60,952 nt of DNA from Candidatus Pacearchaeota archaeon (lineage in GTDB: Archaea > Nanobdellota > Nanobdellia > Pacearchaeales > GW2011-AR1). Position numbers and translations under genes: made by a program. Below, piece by piece: positions 9,478 to 18,674 of the stretch (the first letter of the stretch is position 1; the number at the start of each line of letters is the position of its first letter). Under the pieces are notes generated by a model. The model saw nothing but the letters and a program-made list of their open reading frames with translations, was not told where the DNA came from and made no database searches. The stretch covers positions 1 to 60,952 of the forward strand of contig JAGVWX010000008.1 in assembly GCA_018304105.1 (NCBI GenBank), read 5' to 3'.

Positions 9478-10392
9478 TTGATTGGTATGCCAATCAACGC
9501 CCATCCCGATTACCTCAACGCAGAAAAAAAATATCTCGACGCCCAAACCTTAGAAGATAAAATATTTTACCTTGAGGAAATGATAAGCAAAGCTCCAAAA
9601 CATAAGGGCGCTGAAAATCTTCTCAAAGAATTAAGAACTCGTCTGAAAAAATTCAAAGAAAAATCTGAAAAAAGTTCCAAGAAATCAAAAGGAAAAAAAG
9701 GAATTAAAAAAGAAGGATTCCAATTCGTCCTAATCGGCTTTCCAAACTCGGGTAAATCATCTCTCCTCGCAAAATTAACAAATGCCCGCCCTCTAATTGC
9801 CGAACACGCATTTTCAACATTCCAGCCCGAACTCGGCACCTTCGAATTCCAAGGCCTGAAAGCACAAATAATTGACCAGCCCTCTCTGGGAAACGAAAAC
9901 TTTGACATCGGATTGGTAAATAACGCAGATTGCCTTATTTATGTGATTGAAAACTTCGACGAAATAGATAAAATTTCATCGCTGGTTCCAAGGGCAAGAG
10001 GCGAAAAAATTATCGCCTTCAACAAATCAGATATTCTTAATGAAAACGAAAAAAGAAAAGTTCTGGCAACAATAAAATCAAAACGCCTTAACGGTGTTCT
10101 TGTCTCGGCAATAACTGGAGAGAATCTTCTCGAATTAAAACAAAAGCTTTTCAATAAAACGGGCCTAATCCGAATTTACATGAAAGAGCCCGGTAAACCC
10201 GCATCCCCTGTTCCGATGGTTATGCCTCCTGAATCAACCGTCAAAGACGTCGCAGAACGCATTCTCAAAGGCTTCGCAAACAAAGTCAAAGAAACCAAGA
10301 TAACCGGCCCTTCGTCGAAGTTTCCTAATCAGAAAGTTGGCCTCTCGCACAAGCTCAAGGATTTAGACGTTATTGAGTTTCATACGCGATAA
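9478..10392 (+). CDS. DRG/OBG-type GTPase with TGS domain
   Basis: GFPNSGKSSLLAKLTNA (G1), IIDQPSLG (degenerate G3), NKSD (G4), C-terminal TGS-like domain. Confidence 0.88.
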   Translation: MIGMPINAHPDYLNAEKKYLDAQTLEDKIFYLEEMISKAPKHKGAENLLKELRTRLKKFKEKSEKSSKKSKGKKGIKKEGFQFVLIGFPNSGKSSLLAKLTNARPLIAEHAFSTFQPELGTFEFQGLKAQIIDQPSLGNENFDIGLVNNADCLIYVIENFDEIDKISSLVPRARGEKIIAFNKSDILNENEKRKVLATIKSKRLNGVLVSAITGENLLELKQKLFNKTGLIRIYMKEPGKPASPVPMVMPPESTVKDVAERILKGFANKVKETKITGPSSKFPNQKVGLSHKLKDLDVIEFHTR

Positions 10393-10429
10393 ACTAAAAG
10401 ATATTTTTGAACGTAACAATTGACTTAAA

Positions 10430-10729
10430 TTGAGCATGTCTTTTGTAAAAATGGAAATTAACAAAAAACTGATTTTTTTCATTACTTCAGGAATATTTTC
10501 ATTATTGCTAATAAATTTGGGGGTGGCGATAATAAAAAAAGAATTATATATTTCGCTTATCACAATACTTATAGGAGTTACATTGCTATTCCTAACCTAT
10601 TACTTATTTCAAATAAAAATTAACGAAGAAAGAATAAAAGAATTAAGAGAATGGACTGAATCTAAAGAGGAATTATTAAATACGCTAAAGGATATTGTAA
10701 TATTGAAAAAAGTCAGCAAAATAAAATGA
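10430..10729 (+). CDS. small membrane protein with coiled tail
   Basis: Two hydrophobic segments; ATGA overlap with next ORF. Confidence 0.5.
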   Translation: MSMSFVKMEINKKLIFFITSGIFSLLLINLGVAIIKKELYISLITILIGVTLLFLTYYLFQIKINEERIKELREWTESKEELLNTLKDIVILKKVSKIK

Positions 10730-10836
10730 ACAAAAAAGGAAAATTTACATCTGCAGATATGCTCGAGATAATCAAAATAATAGTCATTTTGATAATCGGA
10801 TACATAATAGTTAAAGCTTTACTCGGAATTTCCTAA
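10726..10836 (+). CDS. single-TM microprotein, 36 aa, pilin-like N-terminus
   Basis: MNKKGKFTSADMLEIIKIIVILIIGYIIVKALLGIS; ATGA-coupled to upstream ORF. Confidence 0.45.
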   Translation: MNKKGKFTSADMLEIIKIIVILIIGYIIVKALLGIS

Positions 10837-11478
10837 TTAAATCCAAATCGCATACAACGTAAATATCAACGTCGTTATCGCAAGGACATAATACAAAACT
10901 TTATTCCCGAAATAAATCTGTGTTCCATCTAAATCGCTAAACGGAATCATATTCCAAAAAGCGTAATACGCCGCGAGTTTCGCCAGGACCTCAAAATTCC
11001 CGATGTATCCAACAAGCGAAATCACGAGCAGAACAACAATCGCCGAAGCTCCAATCAAGGCGTTATGCCAGTCAGTCATCTCTGTGTAAGAGTAGTAGCC
11101 AAATCTCTTCGCTGCTCTGTGTTTTAATGCTCTAGTTTCATAAGTCAAAAAAGTTAAGACCATTATCGGAAAACTCGCAAGCAGCCCGAGTATAGCAAAA
11201 AACCCCGGGACAATAATTCCAAAAGGATACTCTTTTTTGAAATGCTGTCCTGGATAAATTCCAAATCTATAGAAGTGCCAAACCCTATGCTTCACGCTCG
11301 CATCAAGCGAATAAGCAAAAGCCTTTCTCAACAGCAACGGCAAAACCACCACAACCATGGACGCAACAAAAATCTGCGTCATGAAAAGCAATTCGCCAGT
11401 AACAATCGAAGGCAATCCGGCTACAATAAACATCAGCAAAACCGCAATAAATATGCTCGCCCATTCTCGTTCAGCCAT
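10837..11478 (-). CDS. multi-TM protein resembling site-2 protease (M50) fold without an HExxH
   Basis: FWNMIPFSDLDGTQIYFG resembles the S2P NxxP...LDG motif; no HExxH in the ORF. Confidence 0.6.
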   Translation of the reverse strand: MAEREWASIFIAVLLMFIVAGLPSIVTGELLFMTQIFVASMVVVVLPLLLRKAFAYSLDASVKHRVWHFYRFGIYPGQHFKKEYPFGIIVPGFFAILGLLASFPIMVLTFLTYETRALKHRAAKRFGYYSYTEMTDWHNALIGASAIVVLLVISLVGYIGNFEVLAKLAAYYAFWNMIPFSDLDGTQIYFGNKVLYYVLAITTLIFTLYAIWI

Positions 11479-11622
11479 TTGAATTAATCTCCGATGGGAT
11501 TCGAATGAATGAACATCTCTGATCTTCGGCCATCAAAAACCAAATTGTGCAAAGTTTATATGTTTATCTAATATATCTCGAACAAACATAAACTATAAAT
11601 ACTCAAACTAACAATTTTCAGC

Positions 11623-11922
11623 ATGCTACGAGTAAAAAAGGTCAGCGAAATTGTTGGAAAGAACGTATTCACATCCGACGGTGACTTCTTCGGCCAAATT
11701 GAAGACGTAAACCTTTCAGATAACAAGATTGACGGCTGGAAAATAAAAGTCGGTTCTTCGTTCTTAGCGTCATTCGGCGGCGCCAGGGGAGTCGTAATTC
11801 CTCACCAGTTCGTAAGGGCAATAGGCGACGTAGTCATAATCAACAAAGCGTCCTTGCCTTCAAGGCCTGAAATGGAAATGCCGGCCATGCAGCCTTCCGC
11901 AGAAACCGGTGAAGCTTACTAA
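11623..11922 (+). CDS. PRC-barrel domain protein
   Basis: KVSEIVGKNVFTSDGDFFGQIEDVNLSDNKIDGWKIKVG. Confidence 0.85.
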   Translation: MLRVKKVSEIVGKNVFTSDGDFFGQIEDVNLSDNKIDGWKIKVGSSFLASFGGARGVVIPHQFVRAIGDVVIINKASLPSRPEMEMPAMQPSAETGEAY

Positions 11923-12019
11923 TTTCTAAATTATTTACCAAATTTGAAATGTTATTAGATTATTCTTAATACAGATTCTTGAACCTAAGTCGACGTAAGG
12001 ATGGTAGTTTATTATTTTT

Positions 12020-12187
12020 CTGGCAGCGACGAAATGCGAACGCAGTGAGCTAGAGAATTAAGACTTGCGTCAAGAACTCCGAGCCAAAATTGCAAGTCCT
12101 ATTGGGCGGGAAAGGCTGAGCAGAAACAACAAGCGTAAGCGAAGTTGCAAATTATCAAGACGCCGCCACAAAAACTGGCGTCCTATT
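12020..12187 (+). repeat. structured element, type A, two tandem copies
   Basis: GCGAACGCAGTGAGC; hairpins GACTTGC...GCAAGTC (12062-12098) and GACGCC...GGCGTC (12159-12182), each followed by CTATT. Confidence 0.7.
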
Positions 12188-12227
12188 TCATAGCAATCTT
12201 TAAATAATATCTTTCTTACTATAAAAC

Positions 12228-12740
12228 ATGGCAGATGCATTCACATATGGTGGACAAACAATCCTATCTCATCCGATTTTCGTTGAGACAATTCTCCCGT
12301 TCTTGCTTATATTCACAATAGTTTTCGCAATCCTCCAGAAATCAAAGGTCCTCGGAGACGGCAAGCGCCAGCTTGATGCAATCACCGCTCTTGCCATCGC
12401 GCTCATCGTTATTTCTTTCGCTCAGGCAGTCGGCATAATCCTGCAGATGATTCCTTTCCTTGCAGTCAGCCTTGTCGTATTGTTAGTCCTCTTCATCCTT
12501 CTCGGCATGTTCTGGAAAGACAGCATACCAAAAGGTTATGAATATTTCCTCGCATCAGTTATCACCGTTGCCGTTGCAGTCGCAATCATGTATTTCACAG
12601 GCGCCTGGGAATGGCTGCTTGACATCCTTTACGGCAGAACCGGCAACGCAGAACTCATCTCGAACACAATATTCATAGTTATAATCGTCGCAGCAGTTAT
12701 CGTCGTCGTCTGGAAAGGCAAGTCCGAAAGCAAGAGTTGA
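12228..12740 (+). CDS. multi-TM protein, paralogue of 16092..16628
   Basis: FVETILPFLLIFTIVFAILQKSKVLGDGKRQLDAITALAIALI aligns with the 16092 ORF. Confidence 0.65.
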   Translation: MADAFTYGGQTILSHPIFVETILPFLLIFTIVFAILQKSKVLGDGKRQLDAITALAIALIVISFAQAVGIILQMIPFLAVSLVVLLVLFILLGMFWKDSIPKGYEYFLASVITVAVAVAIMYFTGAWEWLLDILYGRTGNAELISNTIFIVIIVAAVIVVVWKGKSESKS

Positions 12741-12869
12741 GTTTTCAATAAATTGAAATCGGCCAGTTATAGCACGCCCCTTTTTACCATCCCTAAAAAT
12801 CCCCACAGAATATTACTCCATTAACAAACACTGATAATTGAAGCTAGTTTTATCATCTCTCAAAAACTA

Positions 12870-14072
12870 TCAAGCCAGTTCGCAAATCTTCTCAACTTCT
12901 TTCGCAAAAACCCTTACTTCTTCTTCAGTATTATAAAAATAAAATGAAGCTCTAACCGCGCCGTCCAAATGGTGCGCGTTAAACCACGAGTGAACGCAAA
13001 ACGTCCCGCTCCTCAATGCAATTCCCTTCGAAGCATCAAGCATTTTCGCAACATCATGGCTCTTCATTCCCTTGACATTAAAGGTAAAAATCCCTCCTCG
13101 TTTTTTCCAATCCTTCGGCCCAAGTATCTCAATCTTTTCATTCCCAGACAATAACTCAGTCGCAAGTTTGTTCAGTTTCTCTTCCTGCTTTTCAATTTCC
13201 CTAAATCCAATTCTTTTAAGATACCTGCACGCTTCTCCAAGCCCGATTATTCCGGCATAATTCTGCAAACCCGCCTCAAACTTCTTCGGCAACAGCTCTT
13301 CATCGTATCCTTCATAAGTCGAATCCAAAACTGTTTGCCCTCCAACAATAAACTGATTCATATTATTCAGCAAATCCTTCTTCCCGTACAATACTCCAGT
13401 TCCCGTCGGCCCTAATGCCTTGTGTCCAGAAAAAACAAAGAAATCAACATCCAGCTTTCTAACATCAACTTCTTTATGAGGCACGCTCTGCGCCCCGTCA
13501 ACTAAAACGCTCACTCCGTTTAAATGCGCAACCTTAACGATTTCTCCAATCGGACTCTCAACTCCGTCAAGATTCGAGACATGCACGATAGCAACAAGTC
13601 TCGTCTTTTTCGAAAAGCATTCCTTGAAATTTTTCAAGTTAAACGTTCCGTCCTCATTTCCCTTGCAAATTTTTACAACCACGCCTTGCGATTTCAGCTT
13701 CAGCCACGGAATCAAATTTGAATTATGTTCTTTATCAGAAACAATTATCTCATCTCCAGCTTTCCATTCAATTGCATTCGCCACAAGATTAATTCCTTCC
13801 GTCGCGTTCCTCGTGAAAATAATCCCTTCTGCGCTTCCCGCATTAAGCAGATTCTGCACTTCCATCCTCGCAGCATCAACCTCTTCATCAACTTTCTTCG
13901 ATAGCTTATGAGCGCTCCTTCCAGCACACGCGCTGTACTTGTAATAATATTCGTTCATCTTCTCAACCACTTGCTTCGGTTTCAAGCTCATGCACGCGTT
14001 ATCAAAATAAATCACTCCGCTAGACAAAACAGGAAAATCCTTTCTTATCTTATCAACGTTAAGTCCAAACAT
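12870..14072 (-). CDS. cysteine desulfurase (class V aminotransferase, SufS-like)
   Basis: TRNATEGINLVANAI, VDGAQSVPH, FVFSGHKALGPTGTGVLYG (PLP Lys), RSGTFCVHSWF (catalytic Cys region). Confidence 0.9.
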   Translation of the reverse strand: MFGLNVDKIRKDFPVLSSGVIYFDNACMSLKPKQVVEKMNEYYYKYSACAGRSAHKLSKKVDEEVDAARMEVQNLLNAGSAEGIIFTRNATEGINLVANAIEWKAGDEIIVSDKEHNSNLIPWLKLKSQGVVVKICKGNEDGTFNLKNFKECFSKKTRLVAIVHVSNLDGVESPIGEIVKVAHLNGVSVLVDGAQSVPHKEVDVRKLDVDFFVFSGHKALGPTGTGVLYGKKDLLNNMNQFIVGGQTVLDSTYEGYDEELLPKKFEAGLQNYAGIIGLGEACRYLKRIGFREIEKQEEKLNKLATELLSGNEKIEILGPKDWKKRGGIFTFNVKGMKSHDVAKMLDASKGIALRSGTFCVHSWFNAHHLDGAVRASFYFYNTEEEVRVFAKEVEKICELA

Positions 14073-14227
14073 CTTTTATGAAAAAATAAAGAAGTTAAAT
14101 ATCTATCTGTTAGCAAATAAACTTAGCTGAACAGCTTAACATACGATAAAAAGTACGATAAAAAATAATAAATGCCCATTAACAAGACGGTTCAGGGTTG
14201 GTGATTAGATAATTTGCGAGTGAATAA

Positions 14228-14372
14228 ATTTTTTGACGTTAGGCACTGTTCGAAACCATATTGTCTTTATCGAACAGTGCATTGGGTGAGCGCACTACGC
14301 GACGAGTATTTCAATAACACATTTCGCGCGTAGTCGCGAATGGGTGGGTGGGTAAAAACAACGCCAAAAAAT
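14228..14372 (+). repeat. structured G-rich intergenic element, type B-prime
   Basis: Stem ATTTTTTGACGTT/AACGCCAAAAAAT (one G-T pair); hairpin GCACTGTTCGA/TCGAACAGTGC; TGGGTGGGTGGGT. Confidence 0.78.
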
Positions 14373-14468
14373 ATAAATTAGCAAGCTGGAAATAAACCTA
14401 TCGCCCTTATTGTTCACAAAACCCAAAAGCTTTAAAGAATAAACTCATCAAATTATCAAAGAGGTTAA

Positions 14469-14582
14469 ATGGCCAGAAACGGGCAGATTACATTCTTGCA
14501 AATCCTTCGTTGGTTATTGCTAGCCCTTGCTATTCTGTTCTTCATATGGTTGGCCAAAAATCTAGGATGGCTGAAACTTTAA
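14469..14582 (+). CDS. single-TM microprotein, 37 aa
   Basis: MARNGQITFLQILRWLLLALAILFFIWLAKNLGWLKL; overlaps next start. Confidence 0.45.
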   Translation: MARNGQITFLQILRWLLLALAILFFIWLAKNLGWLKL

Positions 14583-14857
14583 AAGAAACCATCTCAATAA
14601 TCCTCAAAATAATTTTTATTCTAATAATAATTTACGTAGCGTTTCAGGTATTGAAAGCAATTCTCGGCGGAACATGGGCGACTGAAAACATAATAATCGC
14701 AGGCATGGGAATTATTCTAGCAGGAATGTTTGTCATCGTCGGCTTTTTAATAAATCAAGGAAAAGTCTTAGGAATGCTGGAAGAGCGGACAAAAAACATC
14801 GGAAACAGCCTTTCAAATCTAGGAAGCGATTTTAAGAGACATCTTTCTGATAAATAA
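14567..14857 (+). CDS. small membrane protein
   Basis: MAETLKETISIILKIIFILIIIYVAFQVLKAILGG...; start placed at 14567 within ORF 14510..14857. Confidence 0.55.
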   Translation: MAETLKETISIILKIIFILIIIYVAFQVLKAILGGTWATENIIIAGMGIILAGMFVIVGFLINQGKVLGMLEERTKNIGNSLSNLGSDFKRHLSDK

Positions 14858-15787
14858 TTATTGAACCTTCTTCAACTCCCCATTAATAACCGTCTTAAAC
14901 GTCTTAAACGGCTTAGGTCCCACTATCGTCTGCTCGTTCACGAAAAAAGTCGGCGTCCCTTGAACTCCTGCAGCAATAGCCATTTGCTTATCTTTTTCTA
15001 TTTCGTCATTATATGTTCTGTTCTGCATGCAAATACCAAATTGACCAACATTCAAATCCAGTTCAGAAGCAATATTTCCAAATGTCTCGTTTGTAAAGTT
15101 CAGGTTTTGCGCGAACAATTTATTATGATACTCTTCATATTTCCCTTGCTCTTCCGCGCATTTTATTGCCATCGAAGATTCATAACTGTATTCATGTCCT
15201 GGAATAGGATAGTCCACAAATTGCAGATTGACTTTTCCATCATAATAATCCAAAACTTCCCTCACAGTTTCCTCGGCTTTATTCGTATAAGGGCAGACAT
15301 AACATCCAAATTCTATCATCGTCAAACCCGCGTCTTTGTTTCCAATAATCGGCCTGTTCATATCGGGCTTCGGATAAATTATATTTTCATTTCCTGTGAC
15401 TGCTCCAGGAATTCCGCATGTCGCGCTGTTCTGTCCAGTTGGGTCGAGAATGCAGAACTCATCCGAGCTAGGCCCGTTGCAATTCCCGTATTCGATATAA
15501 TTGTAAACCCCGACCGCGCTTGCATAAGTGCTCCAAGCAAACAAGATCAGAAGTATCAAAGAAATTATCTTATAATGTTTGTAAAATACCTTTGCAGTTG
15601 CAGGGGAAAACTTCAGCAACTTTCCCGTTATCTGGCTTTTTATCCTGTCGTCAAGCCCGCTTTTGCACTTCTGGAAAGTAGCAGTTTTAAACAAGCATTC
15701 AAGTGACTCAATCGTCAGCTTTCTATACTTCGCACTAAAAATTCCGAGCACTGCAAAAATCGGCAAAGCTATCCAGCACAAAACCAT
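14858..15787 (-). CDS. membrane-anchored DsbA-like thiol-disulfide oxidoreductase
   Basis: MIEFGCYVCPYTNKAEETV (CxxC) and AAGVQGTPTFFVNEQTIVG (cis-Pro loop); N-terminal TM. Confidence 0.85.
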   Translation of the reverse strand: MVLCWIALPIFAVLGIFSAKYRKLTIESLECLFKTATFQKCKSGLDDRIKSQITGKLLKFSPATAKVFYKHYKIISLILLILFAWSTYASAVGVYNYIEYGNCNGPSSDEFCILDPTGQNSATCGIPGAVTGNENIIYPKPDMNRPIIGNKDAGLTMIEFGCYVCPYTNKAEETVREVLDYYDGKVNLQFVDYPIPGHEYSYESSMAIKCAEEQGKYEEYHNKLFAQNLNFTNETFGNIASELDLNVGQFGICMQNRTYNDEIEKDKQMAIAAGVQGTPTFFVNEQTIVGPKPFKTFKTVINGELKKVQ

Positions 15788-15908
15788 CCTCCCTTAAAAA
15801 TTTCCCACTATAAAAATCTGACTATAACTTCAAATTTTACAAATCAAAAATAATCCAAAAGGTAAAGAGTCACACGCTTGCACGAATCAAGAAGATATTG
15901 ATATAATA

Positions 15909-16022
15909 ATTTCCGGGCGGCGGGATAGAAGCGAACGCAGTGAGCCAGCAAATTTGACTTGCTGGCTGCCTCAATGCGCAAGCATTGACCTCGTCTCTTG
16001 CAAAGCAAGACAAGTCCTATTT
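15909..16022 (+). repeat. structured element, type A, carrying a 31-bp submodule
   Basis: GGGCGGCGGG, GCGAACGCAGTGAGC, GACTTG...CAAGTCCTATTTT; submodule 15965-15995. Confidence 0.7.
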
Positions 16023-16091
16023 TAAACAAAAGATAAATCCTTACTAATAGTGCAACGAAACATATTTAAACAATATTCCAATTAGTTAACC

Positions 16092-16628
16092 ATGGCATTC
16101 GGTAGCATTGCAGACATTTTATTCCAATGGGAAAGCATAGGTTTCTTTGACTTTGTGCTTCCATTCTTATTAATATTCTCAATAGTTTTCGGCGTCCTTT
16201 CTTACATTGGAGTCTTCGGAAAAAACAAAGGAATCAATGCAGTCATCGCAGTAATCCTCGGCTTGCTATCAATCCGCGCTGGTTTTTTCCAGGCGTTCTT
16301 GGCTGAAATTGCTCCAAGACTTGGCGTAGGCATTACAGTTCTTTTAGTTATCCTAATCCTCGTGGGACTTTTCGTCCAGGACCAATCAAAGAAAGTAATC
16401 GGGTGGGTTCTCTTAGGCATCGCTGCAGTCATCTTCATAATTATCCTAGGCCAAATGTATACTATATTCGGCGAGTTCGGAAACGGCTTGGGATTCGACA
16501 ATCCAGATACAATTGGTTGGATAATAATGCTCGGGCTCCTCATAACTCTGATAGTTGTAGTGGCCGTAGGAAACGCAGACAAAACTTCCAAGCATACTGG
16601 CGACTTCGTAAAAATGTATAAAGAGTAA
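16092..16628 (+). CDS. multi-TM protein, paralogue of 12228..12740
   Basis: FFDFVLPFLLIFSIVFGVLSYIGVFGKNKGINAVIAVILGLLSI. Confidence 0.65.
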   Translation: MAFGSIADILFQWESIGFFDFVLPFLLIFSIVFGVLSYIGVFGKNKGINAVIAVILGLLSIRAGFFQAFLAEIAPRLGVGITVLLVILILVGLFVQDQSKKVIGWVLLGIAAVIFIIILGQMYTIFGEFGNGLGFDNPDTIGWIIMLGLLITLIVVVAVGNADKTSKHTGDFVKMYKE

Positions 16629-16725
16629 TCTGCTTCGATAAGCCCATTCTAATCATCCTGTCAAGTGCTATGTTTCTGTAGACTCCCTTGGAATATTCTA
16701 AATTTCAGGATTCATTATCTTATTT

Positions 16726-16853
16726 TAGGCGAGCGGCTGCCTCAATGCGTAAGCATTGACCTCGTCTCTTGCTGCCTCAATGCGTAAGCATTGACCTCGT
16801 CAATTGAGCCAAATTATCAAGACTTGCACCTCTCAAAATTGCAAGTCCAATTA
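16726..16853 (+). repeat. type A element with tandem 31-bp direct repeat
   Basis: GCTGCCTCAATGCGTAAGCATTGACCTCGTC at 16736-16766 and 16771-16801; GACTTGC...GCAAGTCCAATT. Confidence 0.75.
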
Positions 16854-16870
16854 AAATATGAAAAATAAGA

Positions 16871-17773
16871 TTATTTTTTATTCCCTTTCTTCTTAGTTTT
16901 ATGAATCGCAACAAAAGATTTCTGGGTTTCTTCTAGTTCGTTCTTGACATCCTGAATGTCAGTCATGTACTCCCCAACTTTCTTGAGTATTGAAACCTGC
17001 ATTTGGTCAACTATTTTTTCCATTCTCTTAAGCCTGTCATTCAAATTTGTCATATTCGCTTCTACAATAGTTCTCATGTCAATAATTTTCTCAATTTTAT
17101 CATGCAAAGATGAAAGCCTTTCATTTACAACTTGCTCTGAAATTTCTGTTATCATATCTGAACTCATTGCTTCCTGATAAGGCTGATACGCTGGATAAGC
17201 TTCCGCACCATAAGGCTCCTGAACTGCACCTTGCCCGCCCCCCCCAACTTGCGCGTATTCCCCGCTTTCAGCTCCTTGAGATAACATTGAAGGTTGCATT
17301 CCCGCATATTCTCCCGTTTCTGGCGTCACTCCTTCCCCATAGGCTCCGTAAGGATCTCCTGCCTGCGCAGAATACGCCCCATAAGATTCTTGGCCTGGGC
17401 TTGGCGGACTCCCAAAACCCGCATAAGAATCATTCTGCGTTTGCGGATTCTGACCTTGCTGGTTCTGCGTTTGTGACTGCGTGCCAAACTGGCCTACATA
17501 ATCTCCAAACGGCGAAGGCGCCTGTTGTTCTCCAGGAAATTGGTTAGGGGGCATCGGATTGGTCTGGTCAAAACTAGTATTCATCGAAGGACCTTGTCCC
17601 AAAAGATTTTGCTCAGCGCTTCCTGCCCCCGCAACTGCCTGCTTAATTTGACTCTGCGAAATCACATTCGCAACTTCCTGCTCAGGCATGCCTCTTGCTC
17701 TAAGCTGACTAGCAATCTGGTCCTGGTTCATTCCTTGAGATTGCATTCTTACAACCTCATCCATCACCGTCAT
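16871..17773 (-). CDS. Q/G/Y/P-rich low-complexity protein with C-terminal coiled coil
   Basis: Helical N-terminus, long Q/G/P linker, coiled coil ISEQVVNERLSSLHDKIEKIIDMRTIVEANMTNLNDRLKRMEKIVDQMQ. Confidence 0.6.
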   Translation of the reverse strand: MTVMDEVVRMQSQGMNQDQIASQLRARGMPEQEVANVISQSQIKQAVAGAGSAEQNLLGQGPSMNTSFDQTNPMPPNQFPGEQQAPSPFGDYVGQFGTQSQTQNQQGQNPQTQNDSYAGFGSPPSPGQESYGAYSAQAGDPYGAYGEGVTPETGEYAGMQPSMLSQGAESGEYAQVGGGGQGAVQEPYGAEAYPAYQPYQEAMSSDMITEISEQVVNERLSSLHDKIEKIIDMRTIVEANMTNLNDRLKRMEKIVDQMQVSILKKVGEYMTDIQDVKNELEETQKSFVAIHKTKKKGNKK

Positions 17774-17811
17774 CGTTTCGTCCCCCTAATTTTTTACTAT
17801 TTGCTCTAATC

Positions 17812-17998
17812 ATGTTGAAAAAGTCTAAGTTGCAGGTTTTACTATTTTGAATTGGGGCAAGATAGTAGTGTGGGAAGGGCGAGCATGGTACACGAGAGCA
17901 ATGTATAGAAAATTCGAGAGTGCCTGCGAGTAGGGCTTTTGACCGAAGGTCAAATCCTTGTGGGAATCCTAAAACCTGCCAAAGGATATTTTCAACAT
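17812..17998 (+). repeat. structured G-rich intergenic element, type C
   Basis: Stems ATGTTGAAAA/TTTTCAACAT and GCAGGTTTTA/TAAAACCTGC; hairpin TTTGACC-GAA-GGTCAAA (17938-17954). Confidence 0.82.
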
Positions 17999-18028
17999 AA
18001 CCAGCCATTATACTAATTTTAAAAAATT

Positions 18029-18349
18029 TCATCTCCTTACTCCCCTGAACATATCAAACTGTCTCTGCAAAATCATGAGCTCTTCTTTCCTCGCCGCCCC
18101 GTCGATAACTTCGCTTATTCTCAAAAGCAGTTCTTTAAGCCTGAAATCATCCAATTTAATCTTCTCCAGCGTCTGTTTCATGTCCTGCATTTCCTCAAAA
18201 TTCTTGTCCCTTTCCTTCACAAAACTCTCGCTTATCAAAATCATCCTGTCCTTCAGCAGCCTCTGCTTTTCTTCCAAATCCCGGATACGTGTATTCAGGT
18301 CGCTAAAAAACCTGTCACCATAGTCTTGCTGCCCAAATTCTTCAACCAT
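18029..18349 (-). CDS. coiled-coil protein (start MVEEFGQQ)
   Basis: Heptad-like helix RIRDLEEKQRLLKDRMILISESFVKERDKNFEEMQDMKQTLEKI; adjacent to the other coiled-coil ORF. Confidence 0.6.
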   Translation of the reverse strand: MVEEFGQQDYGDRFFSDLNTRIRDLEEKQRLLKDRMILISESFVKERDKNFEEMQDMKQTLEKIKLDDFRLKELLLRISEVIDGAARKEELMILQRQFDMFRGVRR

Positions 18350-18488
18350 CTTTTCCTCGATAATAAAAAACAATCGGGTTTTTAAATAGTTTGGCTTTTC
18401 ACACCTGTTGAAAGTTAATTCACCTCAGTCTAAACAACCTTACTAAATATTTAAAAAATAAAACAAAAATAGAAGACTCACAACCCAT

Positions 18489-18606
18489 CGGCACAAGATG
18501 ACGGTTTATTATTTTTAGTAGCGGGGCGAAACAGGAGCGAGCGAATTAAAGGAACGAAGTTGTCAATAGATTTGACTTGCAGCCTCAAGCATGGCAAGTC
18601 CTATTG
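18489..18606 (+). repeat. structured element, type A
   Basis: GCGGGGCG; GACTTGC (18574-18580)/GCAAGTC (18594-18600); CTATT. Confidence 0.65.
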
Positions 18607-18674
18607 AACTAAACGCAAAACTCAAACTAACAGAAAGCAGCACAATTTATAAAATCAGCAACCTTTAGTTCTTA

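Noticed and set aside
11493-11515. CTCCGATGGGATTCGAATGA, read on the minus strand as a tRNA T-arm/acceptor end (TTCGAATCCCATCGGAG)
   Set aside because: The 5' side of the T stem does not pair (no GGG before TTCGAAT) and no matching D-arm or anticodon arm lies in the next 75 nt
14861-15706. 281-aa ORF antisense to the DsbA-like gene
   Set aside because: Shadow ORF; the opposite strand has CxxC and cis-Pro motifs
16736-16801. Possible mini CRISPR array (31-bp repeats)
   Set aside because: Only two tandem copies with a 4-bp spacer, internal hairpin, no cas genes; better explained as a duplicated structural submodule
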